Of a stretch of 64,000 nucleotides of DNA, positions 16,795-26,284 are shown piece after piece. The notes beneath the pieces were generated by a model that saw nothing but the letters and a program-made list of their open reading frames with translations, searched no databases and was not told the DNA's origin. Position 1 is the stretch's first letter; every line of letters begins with the position of its first letter. Source of the DNA: Streptomyces verrucosisporus (GTDB lineage Bacteria > Actinomycetota > Actinomycetes > Streptomycetales > Streptomycetaceae); assembly GCF_017114865.1 (NCBI RefSeq), contig NZ_JADEYH010000003.1:274447-338446 (forward strand). The letters are read 5' to 3'. The translations under genes were made by a program, and so were the position numbers.

Positions 16795-16818
16795 GTCCCC
16801 GCCCGGGTGGGCGGGGAC
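16795..16818 (-). terminator. Perfect 10-bp hairpin between the PIMT-like and second methyltransferase genes
   Basis: GTCCCCGCCC (16795-16804) and GGGCGGGGAC (16809-16818) around a 4-nt loop. Placed within the 77-bp gap, it can act as a terminator or as a partial terminator that sets the ratio of the two enzymes. Confidence 0.65.
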
Positions 16819-16837
16819 GGGTGGGGGGCGGCGAGGC

Positions 16838-18028
16838 TCAGGTGGTTGTCGCGCCGGTGAACTCCGGGACGGGGTTGTCCGGGGAGTCGAGCCAGACCGT
16901 GTGCCGGTGGCCGTCCACCGTGAGGCCGAAGCGGGCGAAGCCGGGCTGCCCCTGTTGGTACCACCAGCGCCAGGCGGACTCCAGCTCGTGCCAGAGGCGG
17001 CGGGGACCGGCCTGGACGGTCCGGAACCCGGTCCGGCCCCTCTCGTAGTCGGCGGTGGCCCAGCTCGTCAGGCCGGTGTCGTGCAGCCACAGCCGGTAGG
17101 AGCCGCCCGGTCCGCCGGCGACCCGGCAGAAGAGGTCGGGCACCTGGACGCCGATGGCGAACATGTGGATCCAGTCCCCCACGTCATCGGGGGAGAGCGT
17201 TGTCGTGGACTCCGCGCCCCCGGCCGGCCACTCGCGCCCCCCGAGGTACTCGCTCGTCGGAGGCAGCCTTCTGCGCTGCTCGCGCAGCCGCATGAACGCG
17301 GACGAGCCGGTGAACGGCCCGGAGGCCGACCCGTCGTCCCGGACCGTGAGCCGGACGATCCCCTCGCCGCCGTACACCGGCCCCCACGGCGCGACGACCA
17401 CCGCACCGGGCCGGGCCTGCCCGAGCCACTGCGAGGGAATGTGCCCCACCGAGCAGGTAGCGATGATCCGCTCGTAGGGCGCCCCCTCGCCGTACCCCTC
17501 GGTGCCGTCGCCCACGACGACGCGGGGCGAGAAGCCCGCCGCGGACAGCCGGGCGCGGGCCTGACCGGCGACGCCCTCGTCCACCTCGACCGTGACGACG
17601 TGGCCGTCCCCCAGCCGGTGGCACAGCAGCGCCGCGTTCCACCCGGTCCCCGTGCCGATCTCCAGTACCCGGTCGCCGGGCCGTACGTCCAGGTCCGCGA
17701 GCATGGAGAACACCATCGTCGGCATCGAACTGGAGGAGGTCGGGGTACGGCCCCGCCCCGGCCCGGTGTACACACCGTCGTCCCACTGGGTGGTGATCGG
17801 CGCGTCCGAGTAGACCGCTTCCCACCACAGGTCCGGGGACTGCGAGCGGACGACCCGGTCGTCCTGCCGGTTCATACCGGCCCGCCCCGGCCAGATCATC
17901 TCGGGTACGAACAGGTGGCGCGGCACGGCGTGGAACGCCGGCAGCCAGTCGGCGGTCAGCGCGCCCTTCTTCTGGAGTCCGGAGGCCAGCCGCTCGGGAC
18001 CGGCCTCCACCGTCGTGTCCTCGGCCAC
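16838..18028 (-). CDS. PIMT-like O-methyltransferase of the RiPP-associated type
   Basis: 396 residues from the GTG at 18028, one base after the stop codon of the 45-residue peptide. The N-terminal part (AFHAVPRHLFVP, residues 31-42, then APITTQ and TSSSSMPTMVFSML) and motif I VLEIGTGTGWNAALL (121-135) are those of protein-L-isoaspartate methyltransferase homologues; the extra 200-residue C-terminal region is typical of those found in peptide clusters (graspetide TgmC, FxLD and imiditide systems). These methylate a peptide Asp, which then cyclises to aspartimide. No ATP-grasp, LanM or cyclase gene lies here, so it appears to act alone. Confidence 0.82.
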   Translation of the reverse strand: MAEDTTVEAGPERLASGLQKKGALTADWLPAFHAVPRHLFVPEMIWPGRAGMNRQDDRVVRSQSPDLWWEAVYSDAPITTQWDDGVYTGPGRGRTPTSSSSMPTMVFSMLADLDVRPGDRVLEIGTGTGWNAALLCHRLGDGHVVTVEVDEGVAGQARARLSAAGFSPRVVVGDGTEGYGEGAPYERIIATCSVGHIPSQWLGQARPGAVVVAPWGPVYGGEGIVRLTVRDDGSASGPFTGSSAFMRLREQRRRLPPTSEYLGGREWPAGGAESTTTLSPDDVGDWIHMFAIGVQVPDLFCRVAGGPGGSYRLWLHDTGLTSWATADYERGRTGFRTVQAGPRRLWHELESAWRWWYQQGQPGFARFGLTVDGHRHTVWLDSPDNPVPEFTGATTT

Positions 18029-18029
18029 C

Positions 18030-18167
18030 TCAGCGGCCGTCCGCCGGGCCCTGGCCGTCGTTGGTGTTGCCGCCCTCGTCCGAGCCGCCTCCGCCGTGCT
18101 TGTTGCCGGAGTCGCTGTCGTCCTGCGGGTTGCCCGCGTCGGCCCGGGACGTCTGCATGGGGTTCAT
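18030..18167 (-). CDS. 45-residue Asp/Gly/Asn-rich peptide, candidate RiPP precursor
   Basis: The ATG at 18167 (AAGGAA 4 nt upstream) opens 45 codons ending at TGA 18032-18030, one base before the PIMT-like gene. The peptide begins MNPMQTSRADAGN, has a central GNKHGGGGSDEGG, and ends NTNDGQGPADGR. It has two Asp-Gly pairs near the C-terminus, the dipeptide most prone to aspartimide formation and the expected target of a PIMT-like enzyme. It lacks Cys, so it is not a lanthipeptide. Coupling to the enzyme, size and composition suggest an imiditide-like precursor; there is no experimental support. The start ATG-AAC-CCC-ATG echoes the leaders at 8408 and 19067. Confidence 0.62.
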   Translation of the reverse strand: MNPMQTSRADAGNPQDDSDSGNKHGGGGSDEGGNTNDGQGPADGR

Positions 18168-18242
18168 GGGTTTCCTTACGTTGAGGGTTGTTTCTGCGTG
18201 TACGTGCGCCCGTCCCGTGGGAACGGGAGCCTGCCGCCCCGG

Positions 18243-18716
18243 TCACGGCCGTCCTGCGGGACGCGGCCGGGGCGGAGTCGGTGGGGCGGCCTGTGCGGTC
18301 GCGTGGATGCGCCGGTACACCCGAAGTTCTCCGGTGGGCGGCAGCACCAGCGGCCAGGCCGCCAGGCGGTAGTGGGCCGTCTCGTCGTGGGCCGCGACGG
18401 TGTAGGACCAGCCCTCCCGCAGCACACCCAGGGCGTTCTCCCGTTCCGCCTCGGCGCGCGCCCACTCCCGTATGACCGAGCCGGGATCGGGGGCGCCCTC
18501 CGCCCGGACGGGACGCAGGCAGGCCGGGGGCAGCCACGGGGCGCCGGGGCCGGGGTCGAGCGCCCTGGCGACGCGTTCCGCCTGCCCGCGCATCCACCGC
18601 ACCGCCAGGCGCGGGGTGGGAGCCAGGTGCGAGCCGAGCATGATCCGGGAGGGCCGGCCGGGGGCGCTCGCAGACAGCTCGCACCAGAAGCGCATCCAGG
18701 CGGCGGCCCGCGTCAC
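18243..18716 (-). CDS. Unknown protein of cluster 2 (157 aa)
   Basis: The GTG at 18716 overlaps the TGA of the preceding small gene (GTGA), so translation is coupled. The protein starts MTRAAAWMRFWCELSASAPG and has a predicted alpha/beta pattern; VIREWARAEAERENALGVL is helical, and WSYTVAAHDETAHYRLAAWP looks like strands. The C-terminus is Pro-rich. No family is recognised. It stands 75 bp upstream of the candidate precursor and may be a chaperone or transport partner, but nothing shows this. Confidence 0.6.
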   Translation of the reverse strand: MTRAAAWMRFWCELSASAPGRPSRIMLGSHLAPTPRLAVRWMRGQAERVARALDPGPGAPWLPPACLRPVRAEGAPDPGSVIREWARAEAERENALGVLREGWSYTVAAHDETAHYRLAAWPLVLPPTGELRVYRRIHATAQAAPPTPPRPRPAGRP

Positions 18717-18931
18717 GGCATCCGGCCGGCGCGGTTCGCGGCCTTCACACGGGCGCTCAGCAACTCGGCCCGCGTGGCCGGGCGCAGCACCTCGGGCAGG
18801 GCCGCCCATTCGCGGCCCCCGCCGACGGGGCGCAGGAGGTAGTACGCGGCGTCCCTGTCCTGGAACTCGCCCACGGTCCTGCGGATCTCGTCGTAGAGCG
18901 CTTCACCCTTGGCGGGCTCGTCCGTGGCCAT
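18713..18931 (-). CDS. Unknown small protein of cluster 2 (72 aa)
   Basis: The ATG at 18931 starts MATDEPAKGEALYDEIRRTV. The protein is charged and mostly helical, with YYLLRPVGGGREWAALPEVL in the middle. It is the first gene of the minus-strand operon, 135 bp from the divergent regulator 2, and its stop overlaps the start of the 157-residue gene. No family is recognised. Confidence 0.58.
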   Translation of the reverse strand: MATDEPAKGEALYDEIRRTVGEFQDRDAAYYLLRPVGGGREWAALPEVLRPATRAELLSARVKAANRAGRMP

Positions 18932-19041
18932 GTTCTCCAAAGCTCCCTCGCTCCTTCCCGTGCGCGCCGCATCGCCCGGCGGGCGGAAGGCCGAAACCGA
19001 TCGCGTTCTGTGCACAGCCAACTGCGCGGGGTGCCTGTCCG

Positions 19042-19080
19042 GGTACGGTTGAGGGGAGGCAGGACGATGAAACCCATGAA
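19042..19080 (+). promoter_or_regulatory. Shared leader architecture, copy C
   Basis: GGTACGGT (19042-19049), GGAGG (19055-19059) and ATG at 19067, the latter 25 nt after the first G of GGTAC and overlapping TGAAACCCATGAA (19068-19080). This matches the copies at 8383 and 10322 in order and spacing. It lies in the divergent promoter region of cluster 2. Confidence 0.55.
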
Positions 19081-20470
19081 CACGCGGGGGGTTGGCGTGG
19101 CCGAGGCATCCCACGGCAGTCGCAACTCGGGGCTTGAGAACCTGCTCGAACAGGCGCGATGGTCCGGGACGCGGTTCGCCCACGCCGTGAACCGCGCGGG
19201 CGCCGAGGTCGGCCTGACGCTGAGGTACGACCAGTCGGCGGTCTCCCACTGGCTTCGGGGAACGCAACCGAGGGAGCAGGTCAGGCCCGTCGTCCTCGAA
19301 GTACTGGGGCGCAGGCTCGGGCGGCCTGTCACGTACGCGGAAGCGGGCTTTCGGCGGCCGAGGAGTCAGAAAGGCGCGGAAAGCGGAGACACTGCCGAAT
19401 CTCTCCTGGATCTCGGAAGGACCGACATGGAACCCAGTCGCCGCGGTGTGCTCACCGCAGGGCTGTACTCCGCCACGCTCGCCGTCCCCCTGTTCTCGGA
19501 CCAGGCGCACGCGGAGGAACGTACGCGCCCCACCCGGCCGACGACCCGTATCGGCGAGGGCGAGGTGGCGACCGTGCGGACCATGACCGACCGCATCGCC
19601 GACATCCTCGACGAACTGGGCGGCGGTCACGCACGGCCCATGGCCGCCGCCTTCCTGGTCAACACCGTCGCACCGTATCTGCGGGCGTCGGCGACCGAGG
19701 CCGTCCGCAAGGACCTGCTCTCCGCCGCGTCCGACCTGACGTACCTCACGGGCTGGATGGCCATGTACGAGCGCCGGCACGGGCTCGGGCAGAAGTACTA
19801 CCTGCAGGCGCTGAACCTCGCCCGCGAGGCCGGTGACCACGTGACGTACTGCCGGACGCTGCGCGGCATGAGCCTCCAGGCCTCGAACCTGCGGTACGGG
19901 AAGAAGGCGCTGGAGCTGGCCGACTCGGCGGCCGAGGCGGCTCCCGAGGCGGGGCCGCGCCTGGTGGCCTTCCTCCGGGGCCAGCAGGCGCACGCCGCGT
20001 CCATGGTGGGCGACAGGCGGCAGGCGTTCCAGCGGCTCGGGGAGGCCGAGACGGCGCTGTCGAAGGCGGATTCGCGACGGGAGGCGATCGGCGGCTACGA
20101 CACCTCCGCCTACCAGTTCCACGTCGCGCACGTCCTGTACGAGACGCGGGACCTGCCGGGGTCCATCGCGGCGCTGAAGGCCTCGCTCCGGGCGAAGCCC
20201 GAGCAGGAGCGGCAGGGGCGCCTCCACGCGAACGCGGTACTGGCGCAGCGGCAGTTCGAGTACGGGCACGTCGAGGAGGCCTGCGCCACCTGGCACACGT
20301 TCCTCGACGACTACGGGATGCTGTCCACGGCGCGGGGGGACGAGCACTTCGAGACCATGCGCCGCCGCATCGCGTCCCGCCGCAGGCTGCGCGCGGTCCG
20401 TGAACTGGACGAGCGGGCCCGGCAGGTGGCGGTTATGAAGGGGCAGAACGTGCCACAGGGCGCGGCGTGA
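19067..20470 (+). CDS. HTH-TPR regulator 2 (paralogue of regulator 1)
   Basis: 467 residues from the ATG at 19067, with GGAGG 7 nt upstream. HTH region about 23-95 (RFAHAVNRAGAEVGL, QSAVSHWLRGTQPREQ). Tat-like SRRGVLTAGLYSATLAVP at 124-141. The TPR-like part (YYLQALNLAREAGDH, ALELADSAAEAAPEAG) aligns along its whole length with regulator 1. It has an extra N-terminal segment starting MKPMNTRGVGVAE that regulator 1 lacks. It is divergent from the peptide/PIMT operon and probably controls it. Confidence 0.8.
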   Translation: MKPMNTRGVGVAEASHGSRNSGLENLLEQARWSGTRFAHAVNRAGAEVGLTLRYDQSAVSHWLRGTQPREQVRPVVLEVLGRRLGRPVTYAEAGFRRPRSQKGAESGDTAESLLDLGRTDMEPSRRGVLTAGLYSATLAVPLFSDQAHAEERTRPTRPTTRIGEGEVATVRTMTDRIADILDELGGGHARPMAAAFLVNTVAPYLRASATEAVRKDLLSAASDLTYLTGWMAMYERRHGLGQKYYLQALNLAREAGDHVTYCRTLRGMSLQASNLRYGKKALELADSAAEAAPEAGPRLVAFLRGQQAHAASMVGDRRQAFQRLGEAETALSKADSRREAIGGYDTSAYQFHVAHVLYETRDLPGSIAALKASLRAKPEQERQGRLHANAVLAQRQFEYGHVEEACATWHTFLDDYGMLSTARGDEHFETMRRRIASRRRLRAVRELDERARQVAVMKGQNVPQGAA

Positions 20471-20487
20471 CGGGAGGAGCGGCGGGT

Positions 20488-20853
20488 ATGACCCAGGCCG
20501 AGGGCGCGAGGCTGTTCCGTGAGTCCTGGATCGCAGGCGTTCGCGAGCACTTCCCCGGCGAGCCGAAGCCCGGCTATGTGACGCCCCGGGAGGAGACCCC
20601 GCAGTGGGAGCGCGAGGCCGCCGGGGCCGTCTACGAGCAGGTGCGGCAGTTCCTCGAACTCAGCGGCGGTCACGCCTCGCGCCTCACCCGGGAGCAGAAG
20701 GGCCGCTACGTCGCCACGTGCTGGATCGCCCAGACGTTCAGGCACTTCGAGGACCCGAAGCCGGGGTACGTGGCCGACTGGGCCGACCTGCCCGACTGGC
20801 AGAAGGAGACCGGCGCGGACATCTTCGAGGCCATCGAGAAGACGCTGAACTGA
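20488..20853 (+). CDS. Small protein with two copies of a PKPGYV repeat
   Basis: 121 residues from the ATG at 20488 (GGAG 8 nt upstream); a GTG at 20467 overlapping the regulator's stop is an alternative that would add 7 residues. The protein is two similar halves about 65 residues apart: WIAGVREHFPGEPKPGYV (14-31) and WIAQTFRHFEDPKPGYV (79-95), each followed by a Trp and a helix. I do not recognise the family. It is co-transcribed with regulator 2 and may belong to its function. Confidence 0.65.
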   Translation: MTQAEGARLFRESWIAGVREHFPGEPKPGYVTPREETPQWEREAAGAVYEQVRQFLELSGGHASRLTREQKGRYVATCWIAQTFRHFEDPKPGYVADWADLPDWQKETGADIFEAIEKTLN

Positions 20854-21139
20854 CGGTCTCCGGGGCGGTGTCGCGGTTGTTGCGGTCGCCGTCCGGCGTC
20901 AGGACGTGCCCGGGCGGGTGCCGGACCGCCCGCGCGTAGTCAGGGTCCCCGGCCCGGTCGGCCTTGGCGATCAGGTTGGCGCCGTCGCCGCCCTCGCCCG
21001 CCTGGAGGTGCTGGACACCGCTCCATACGGCGGGGTGGAGGGTGGCGCCCCGTTCCCAGTCCGGGTCGCCCTGGGCGTGCCTGCGCTCGCGTTCTTCCTC
21101 GAAGTGCCCTGCCCACTCGGCGAATCCGCTCGTGTCCAT
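20738..21139 (-). CDS. Ferritin-like protein N-terminal remnant (probable)
   Basis: 133 residues from the ATG at 21139, with GGGGAG 8 nt upstream. The first 75 residues (WERGATLHPAVW, AGEGGDGANLIAKADRAG, DPDYARAVR) resemble the start of an actinobacterial ferritin-like family as I remember it. Where homologues would continue with a helix containing a metal-binding Glu-x-x-His, this frame continues into Pro/Arg-rich sequence overlapping the convergent gene at 20488-20853. I think the gene was truncated when cluster 2 was inserted or rearranged. It could also be a genuine short protein. Confidence 0.4.
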   Translation of the reverse strand: MDTSGFAEWAGHFEEERERRHAQGDPDWERGATLHPAVWSGVQHLQAGEGGDGANLIAKADRAGDPDYARAVRHPPGHVLTPDGDRNNRDTAPETVSSASSRWPRRCPRRSPSASRAGRPSRPRTPASGPRSA

Positions 21140-21503
21140 GTGTGGTCTCCCCCTCCGGGGCGCGTTCGTCGTGTGCCCTCGAAAGGGACGACGCGCCCCA
21201 AGGGCCGTGCCGTTCCACTGCCGGCCGGTGGGGGCGCCTGGCTCCGGACGCGGGGCGCGCGGGGAGGGCGCGGGCGCTGTGCGGCGGAGGCGCGTACGGG
21301 CGTGCGAGGGGCTTGCCGGTGGTGTCCGCCCTGCTGCGGATGGGTGGGAAGGGGGTATGCGGTTGTGTGGGGGGTTTATCGACACGTCGTCATTCTTGCG
21401 AGTGGTTGAGACGTTGTGGGTGGTTCGCCGGGATCTCGTCGGGCAGTCTGAGTTCGCGACGTCGCTGCGACAACCTCAGGCACACGCTCCGGAAGGACAG
21501 AAC

Positions 21504-21569
21504 ATGGCACGTACCCGCATCACCCGGTTCGGGGCCGTGGTGGTGCACGCGCTTCACGGGCTCGGATGA
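21504..21569 (+). CDS. 21-residue peptide ORF with strong ribosome-binding site
   Basis: The ATG at 21504 is preceded by GGAAGGA (21491-21497) with 6 nt spacing. The frame encodes 21 residues, starting MARTRITRFGAVVV and ending HALHGLG, stop at 21567-21569. It is basic and then hydrophobic. A 16-bp hairpin follows 60 nt later. This looks like a small regulated gene or leader peptide. The neighbour downstream is a sigma factor 270 bp away. Confidence 0.45.
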   Translation: MARTRITRFGAVVVHALHGLG

Positions 21570-21628
21570 GCCGACGGGCGCCGGCCGGGCGGGGAACCGG
21601 CCGGTGTCCCGGGAGAAGGAAGGGATGG

Positions 21629-21663
21629 GGCGGAGCGGCCGCACTCGGTGCGGCCGCTCCGCC
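21629..21663 (+). terminator. Perfect 16-bp hairpin
   Basis: GGCGGAGCGGCCGCAC (21629-21644) pairs exactly with 21648-21663 around TCG. It separates the 21-residue ORF from the sigma factor gene. Confidence 0.88.
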
Positions 21664-21835
21664 GTTGTGCGCGCGGCCGGTGCGGGCCGGTGTGCGGGGG
21701 GCGACCCCGAGACGGTACGGGGGTCCGTCCCCCTTCCGGGGGTGGACGCGGCGGCCCGCCTCCGCCCTGAGAGGGACCCGGCACCGGGACCTGGGGGCGA
21801 TCCGGGGCGAGGGGCGCGGATCCTAGCGTTGGGCC

Positions 21836-22492
21836 ATGACCACGCATGGGACGGCCGCGACCGTGACGCCGCTGACCTTCACCTCGTACGTACGGGCCCG
21901 CGGGCCGGTGCTGCTGCGCACGGCGCGCTCGCTCACCGCCAGTCCGAGCGACGCCGAGGATCTGCTCCAGACGGCGCTGACCAAGACCTATCTGGCCTGG
22001 GAGCAGATCGAGGACCGGCGCGCGCTCGACGGCTACGTGCGCCGCGCGCTGGTGAACACGCGCACCTCGCAGTGGCGCAAGCGCCGGGTGGACGAGTTCT
22101 CCTGCGAGGAGCTGCCGGAGCCCGAGCCGGTGCCCGGCCCCGACCCCGCCGAGCGGCAGGCCGTGCGCGACGCGGTGTGGCGGGCGGTGCTGGCGCTCCC
22201 GGAGCGGCAGCGGGCCATGGTGACCCTGCGCTACTACGAGGACCTGAGCGAGGCGCAGACCGCGGCGGTGCTCGGGGTCTCGGTCGGCACGGTCAAGAGC
22301 GCGGTGTCGCGGGCGCTGGCCAAGCTCCGTGAGGACCCGCGGCTCCTGGCGGACGTGCTGGGCGGCGAGACGGAGGGGGGAGCGCGGGGTGCTCGAGGGG
22401 CGGCGCGGGGGAGCGCCGGCGGGGACGGGAGCGGCCCGAGGGGACTGAGGGGCGCGGGAGGCTTCGAGGGGGAGGCGGCGGCCGCCGCGTAG
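21836..22492 (+). CDS. SigE-family ECF RNA polymerase sigma factor
   Basis: 218 residues from the ATG at 21836. Region 2 is RTARSLTASPSDAEDLLQTALTKTYLAW (split, about 25-52) and region 4 is LPERQRAMVTLRYYEDLSEAQTAAVLGVSVGTVKSAVSRAL. It has a short linker without an anti-sigma gene next to it, typical of the Streptomyces SigE-family subgroup of ECF factors. The last 40 residues are Gly/Ala/Arg-rich and disordered. The ATG has little ribosome-binding sequence, so the transcript may be almost leaderless; CCTAGCGTTG lies just upstream. Confidence 0.88.
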   Translation: MTTHGTAATVTPLTFTSYVRARGPVLLRTARSLTASPSDAEDLLQTALTKTYLAWEQIEDRRALDGYVRRALVNTRTSQWRKRRVDEFSCEELPEPEPVPGPDPAERQAVRDAVWRAVLALPERQRAMVTLRYYEDLSEAQTAAVLGVSVGTVKSAVSRALAKLREDPRLLADVLGGETEGGARGARGAARGSAGGDGSGPRGLRGAGGFEGEAAAAA

Positions 22493-22544
22493 CGGCGTGT
22501 CCGGGGGAAAGACGGCGACATATCCGGGTCCGGCCTAGTGACAT

Positions 22545-22558
22545 ACCGACCGGTCGGT
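22545..22558. promoter_or_regulatory. 14-bp perfect palindrome, TetR-type operator candidate
   Basis: ACCGACCGGTCGGT lies 75 bp upstream of the acyl-CoA ligase start, next to CCTAGTGACA which could be a -10 region. The symmetry and length match operators of TetR-family repressors of fatty-acid genes. No regulator gene is adjacent. Confidence 0.6.
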
Positions 22559-22633
22559 GGCAGGCTTCCCGCAACGACCGCGCCGCCCGCTCGCGGCGGC
22601 GGCGCACGTATATCTCGTTCACGGGAGGCCCCG

Positions 22634-24286
<1,653 letters not shown>

Positions 24287-24331
24287 CCGCGCGCGGCGCG
24301 CGGTGACCGCGACGCGCGCACGGATCGGGAC

Positions 24332-24377
24332 GCGGCGGCGGCCCGGACGGGTGGGTCCCCGTCCGGGCCGCCGCCGC
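24332..24377 (+). terminator. 20-bp perfect hairpin after the ligase gene
   Basis: Two exactly complementary 20-nt arms (24332-24351 and 24358-24377) around TGGGTC, 45 nt after the stop codon. Confidence 0.9.
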
Positions 24378-24640
24378 GTGCGCGGTACGGGCGTCCGGGG
24401 CGGGGTGCCGGGCCCGGCTGTGCCCGGCCGGGACGTCGGGCGGGGCGCCGAGCGGTGCGGGGATCACGGAAACGGCCTGGCGCTCAGGCCGCGTGAGCCG
24501 AAGGGCGGGGCGCAGGGTCCGCCGCGTCCGGCAGACCATCCGGCAACCGGTATCCGGTACCCGGCACTCGGCGAGCGCGTACCTTGCCGGAATCCGGCAT
24601 GCCGGGAGCAGGCGGTACCGCCGTACCGTGGCGGGCACGT

Positions 24641-24662
24641 CCCCGGCCGGTACCGGCCGGGG
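24641..24662. promoter_or_regulatory. 22-bp perfect palindrome upstream of a membrane protein gene
   Basis: CCGGCCGGTACCGGCCGG with two further C/G pairs outside it is self-complementary over 22 bp, ending 27 bp before the ATG at 24690. It could be an operator or an attenuating hairpin. Confidence 0.5.
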
Positions 24663-24689
24663 CGGATGTGCGGCGAAGGGAGAGGCGCG

Positions 24690-25247
24690 ATGTTCTCGGT
24701 GGCCTGGGGGGTGTTCGCGACGGCCTTCGGGTGGATCGTCGCGACGGATTTTCGGGGCGCCGCTCAGCGCTTCCACAGGCTGTCCCACGCCGCCATGCCG
24801 TTCGGCGACGCCGACGCGCCGGTCATGGGTGTCGGTTTTTTCCGCTTGCTGGCAGGGGTGTTCGCCCTGATCGGCCCGGTCGTTCTGGCCGGCGGGTTCA
24901 TGGACGTGTGGAGCGGTGAGGTGGAGCCGTTCGGTCTACCCCCGGTTCCCGTCTGGTTCGTCGTGGTGGAGGCGGCGGTCATCGGCGCCGTGCTCTGGAG
25001 GGCCTGGCGGCGCTCCGGGCTGCTGCGCCGTGAGTGGGAGGCCGGCAACGGTCTGCGGCGTGCCGCCGTCGCCGGCGTCACGGCGTCGCTCGTCGCCTTC
25101 GTCGTGACGCTGGGCTTGGGCGGGGGGACGTGGATGATGGCCAGTTGGCTGGCCGGCGGCCTGTGCGGGCTCGCACTGCTGCTGGACGATCGGCCCGGCA
25201 AGCCGTCGGGCACCACAGCGGCCTCCACGGACTCACCGGCCTCATGA
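24690..25247 (+). CDS. Hypothetical membrane protein
   Basis: 185 residues from the ATG at 24690, with GAAGGGAGAGG upstream. About four membrane segments: MFSVAWGVFATAFGW, FFRLLAGVFALIGPVVLAGG, VWFVVVEAAVIGAVLW and VAGVTASLVAFVVTLGLGGG. The C-terminal tail is Ser/Thr-rich. No enzymatic motif or family is recognised. Confidence 0.7.
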   Translation: MFSVAWGVFATAFGWIVATDFRGAAQRFHRLSHAAMPFGDADAPVMGVGFFRLLAGVFALIGPVVLAGGFMDVWSGEVEPFGLPPVPVWFVVVEAAVIGAVLWRAWRRSGLLRREWEAGNGLRRAAVAGVTASLVAFVVTLGLGGGTWMMASWLAGGLCGLALLLDDRPGKPSGTTAASTDSPAS

Positions 25248-25503
25248 GCGCCTTCGCCGAGGCCGGCGGCTCGCCGGGGCCGTACGCGCCGCCGGGTGAC
25301 GCGCGGTGGGCGGCCGAGGCGGAGGGCCGCAGGCCCTCGGCCGTGGGGCACGTGGGCAGCGAGGCATCGCCGAACACCGCGCCATCGCCTGAAGCGGTGT
25401 TCGGGCATCGCCACTTGCCACGGGAGGACCGTGCCCGGCCACTTGGCCGGGCTCCGCAACGCGAGTGCCTTCCTCCGTTCCGTCCGTGGTCCGGGCCGAA
25501 CGG

Positions 25504-26247
<744 letters not shown>

Positions 26248-26284
26248 GGCCCAGCCCTTCCGCCGGAGTCTTCGGCGTTTCCGC

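Noticed and set aside
16838..18167. FxLD lanthipeptide or ATP-grasp graspetide cluster
   Set aside because: The peptide has no Cys and no FxLD motif, and no LanC/LanB/LanM or ATP-grasp gene is found between 15 and 21.5 kb.
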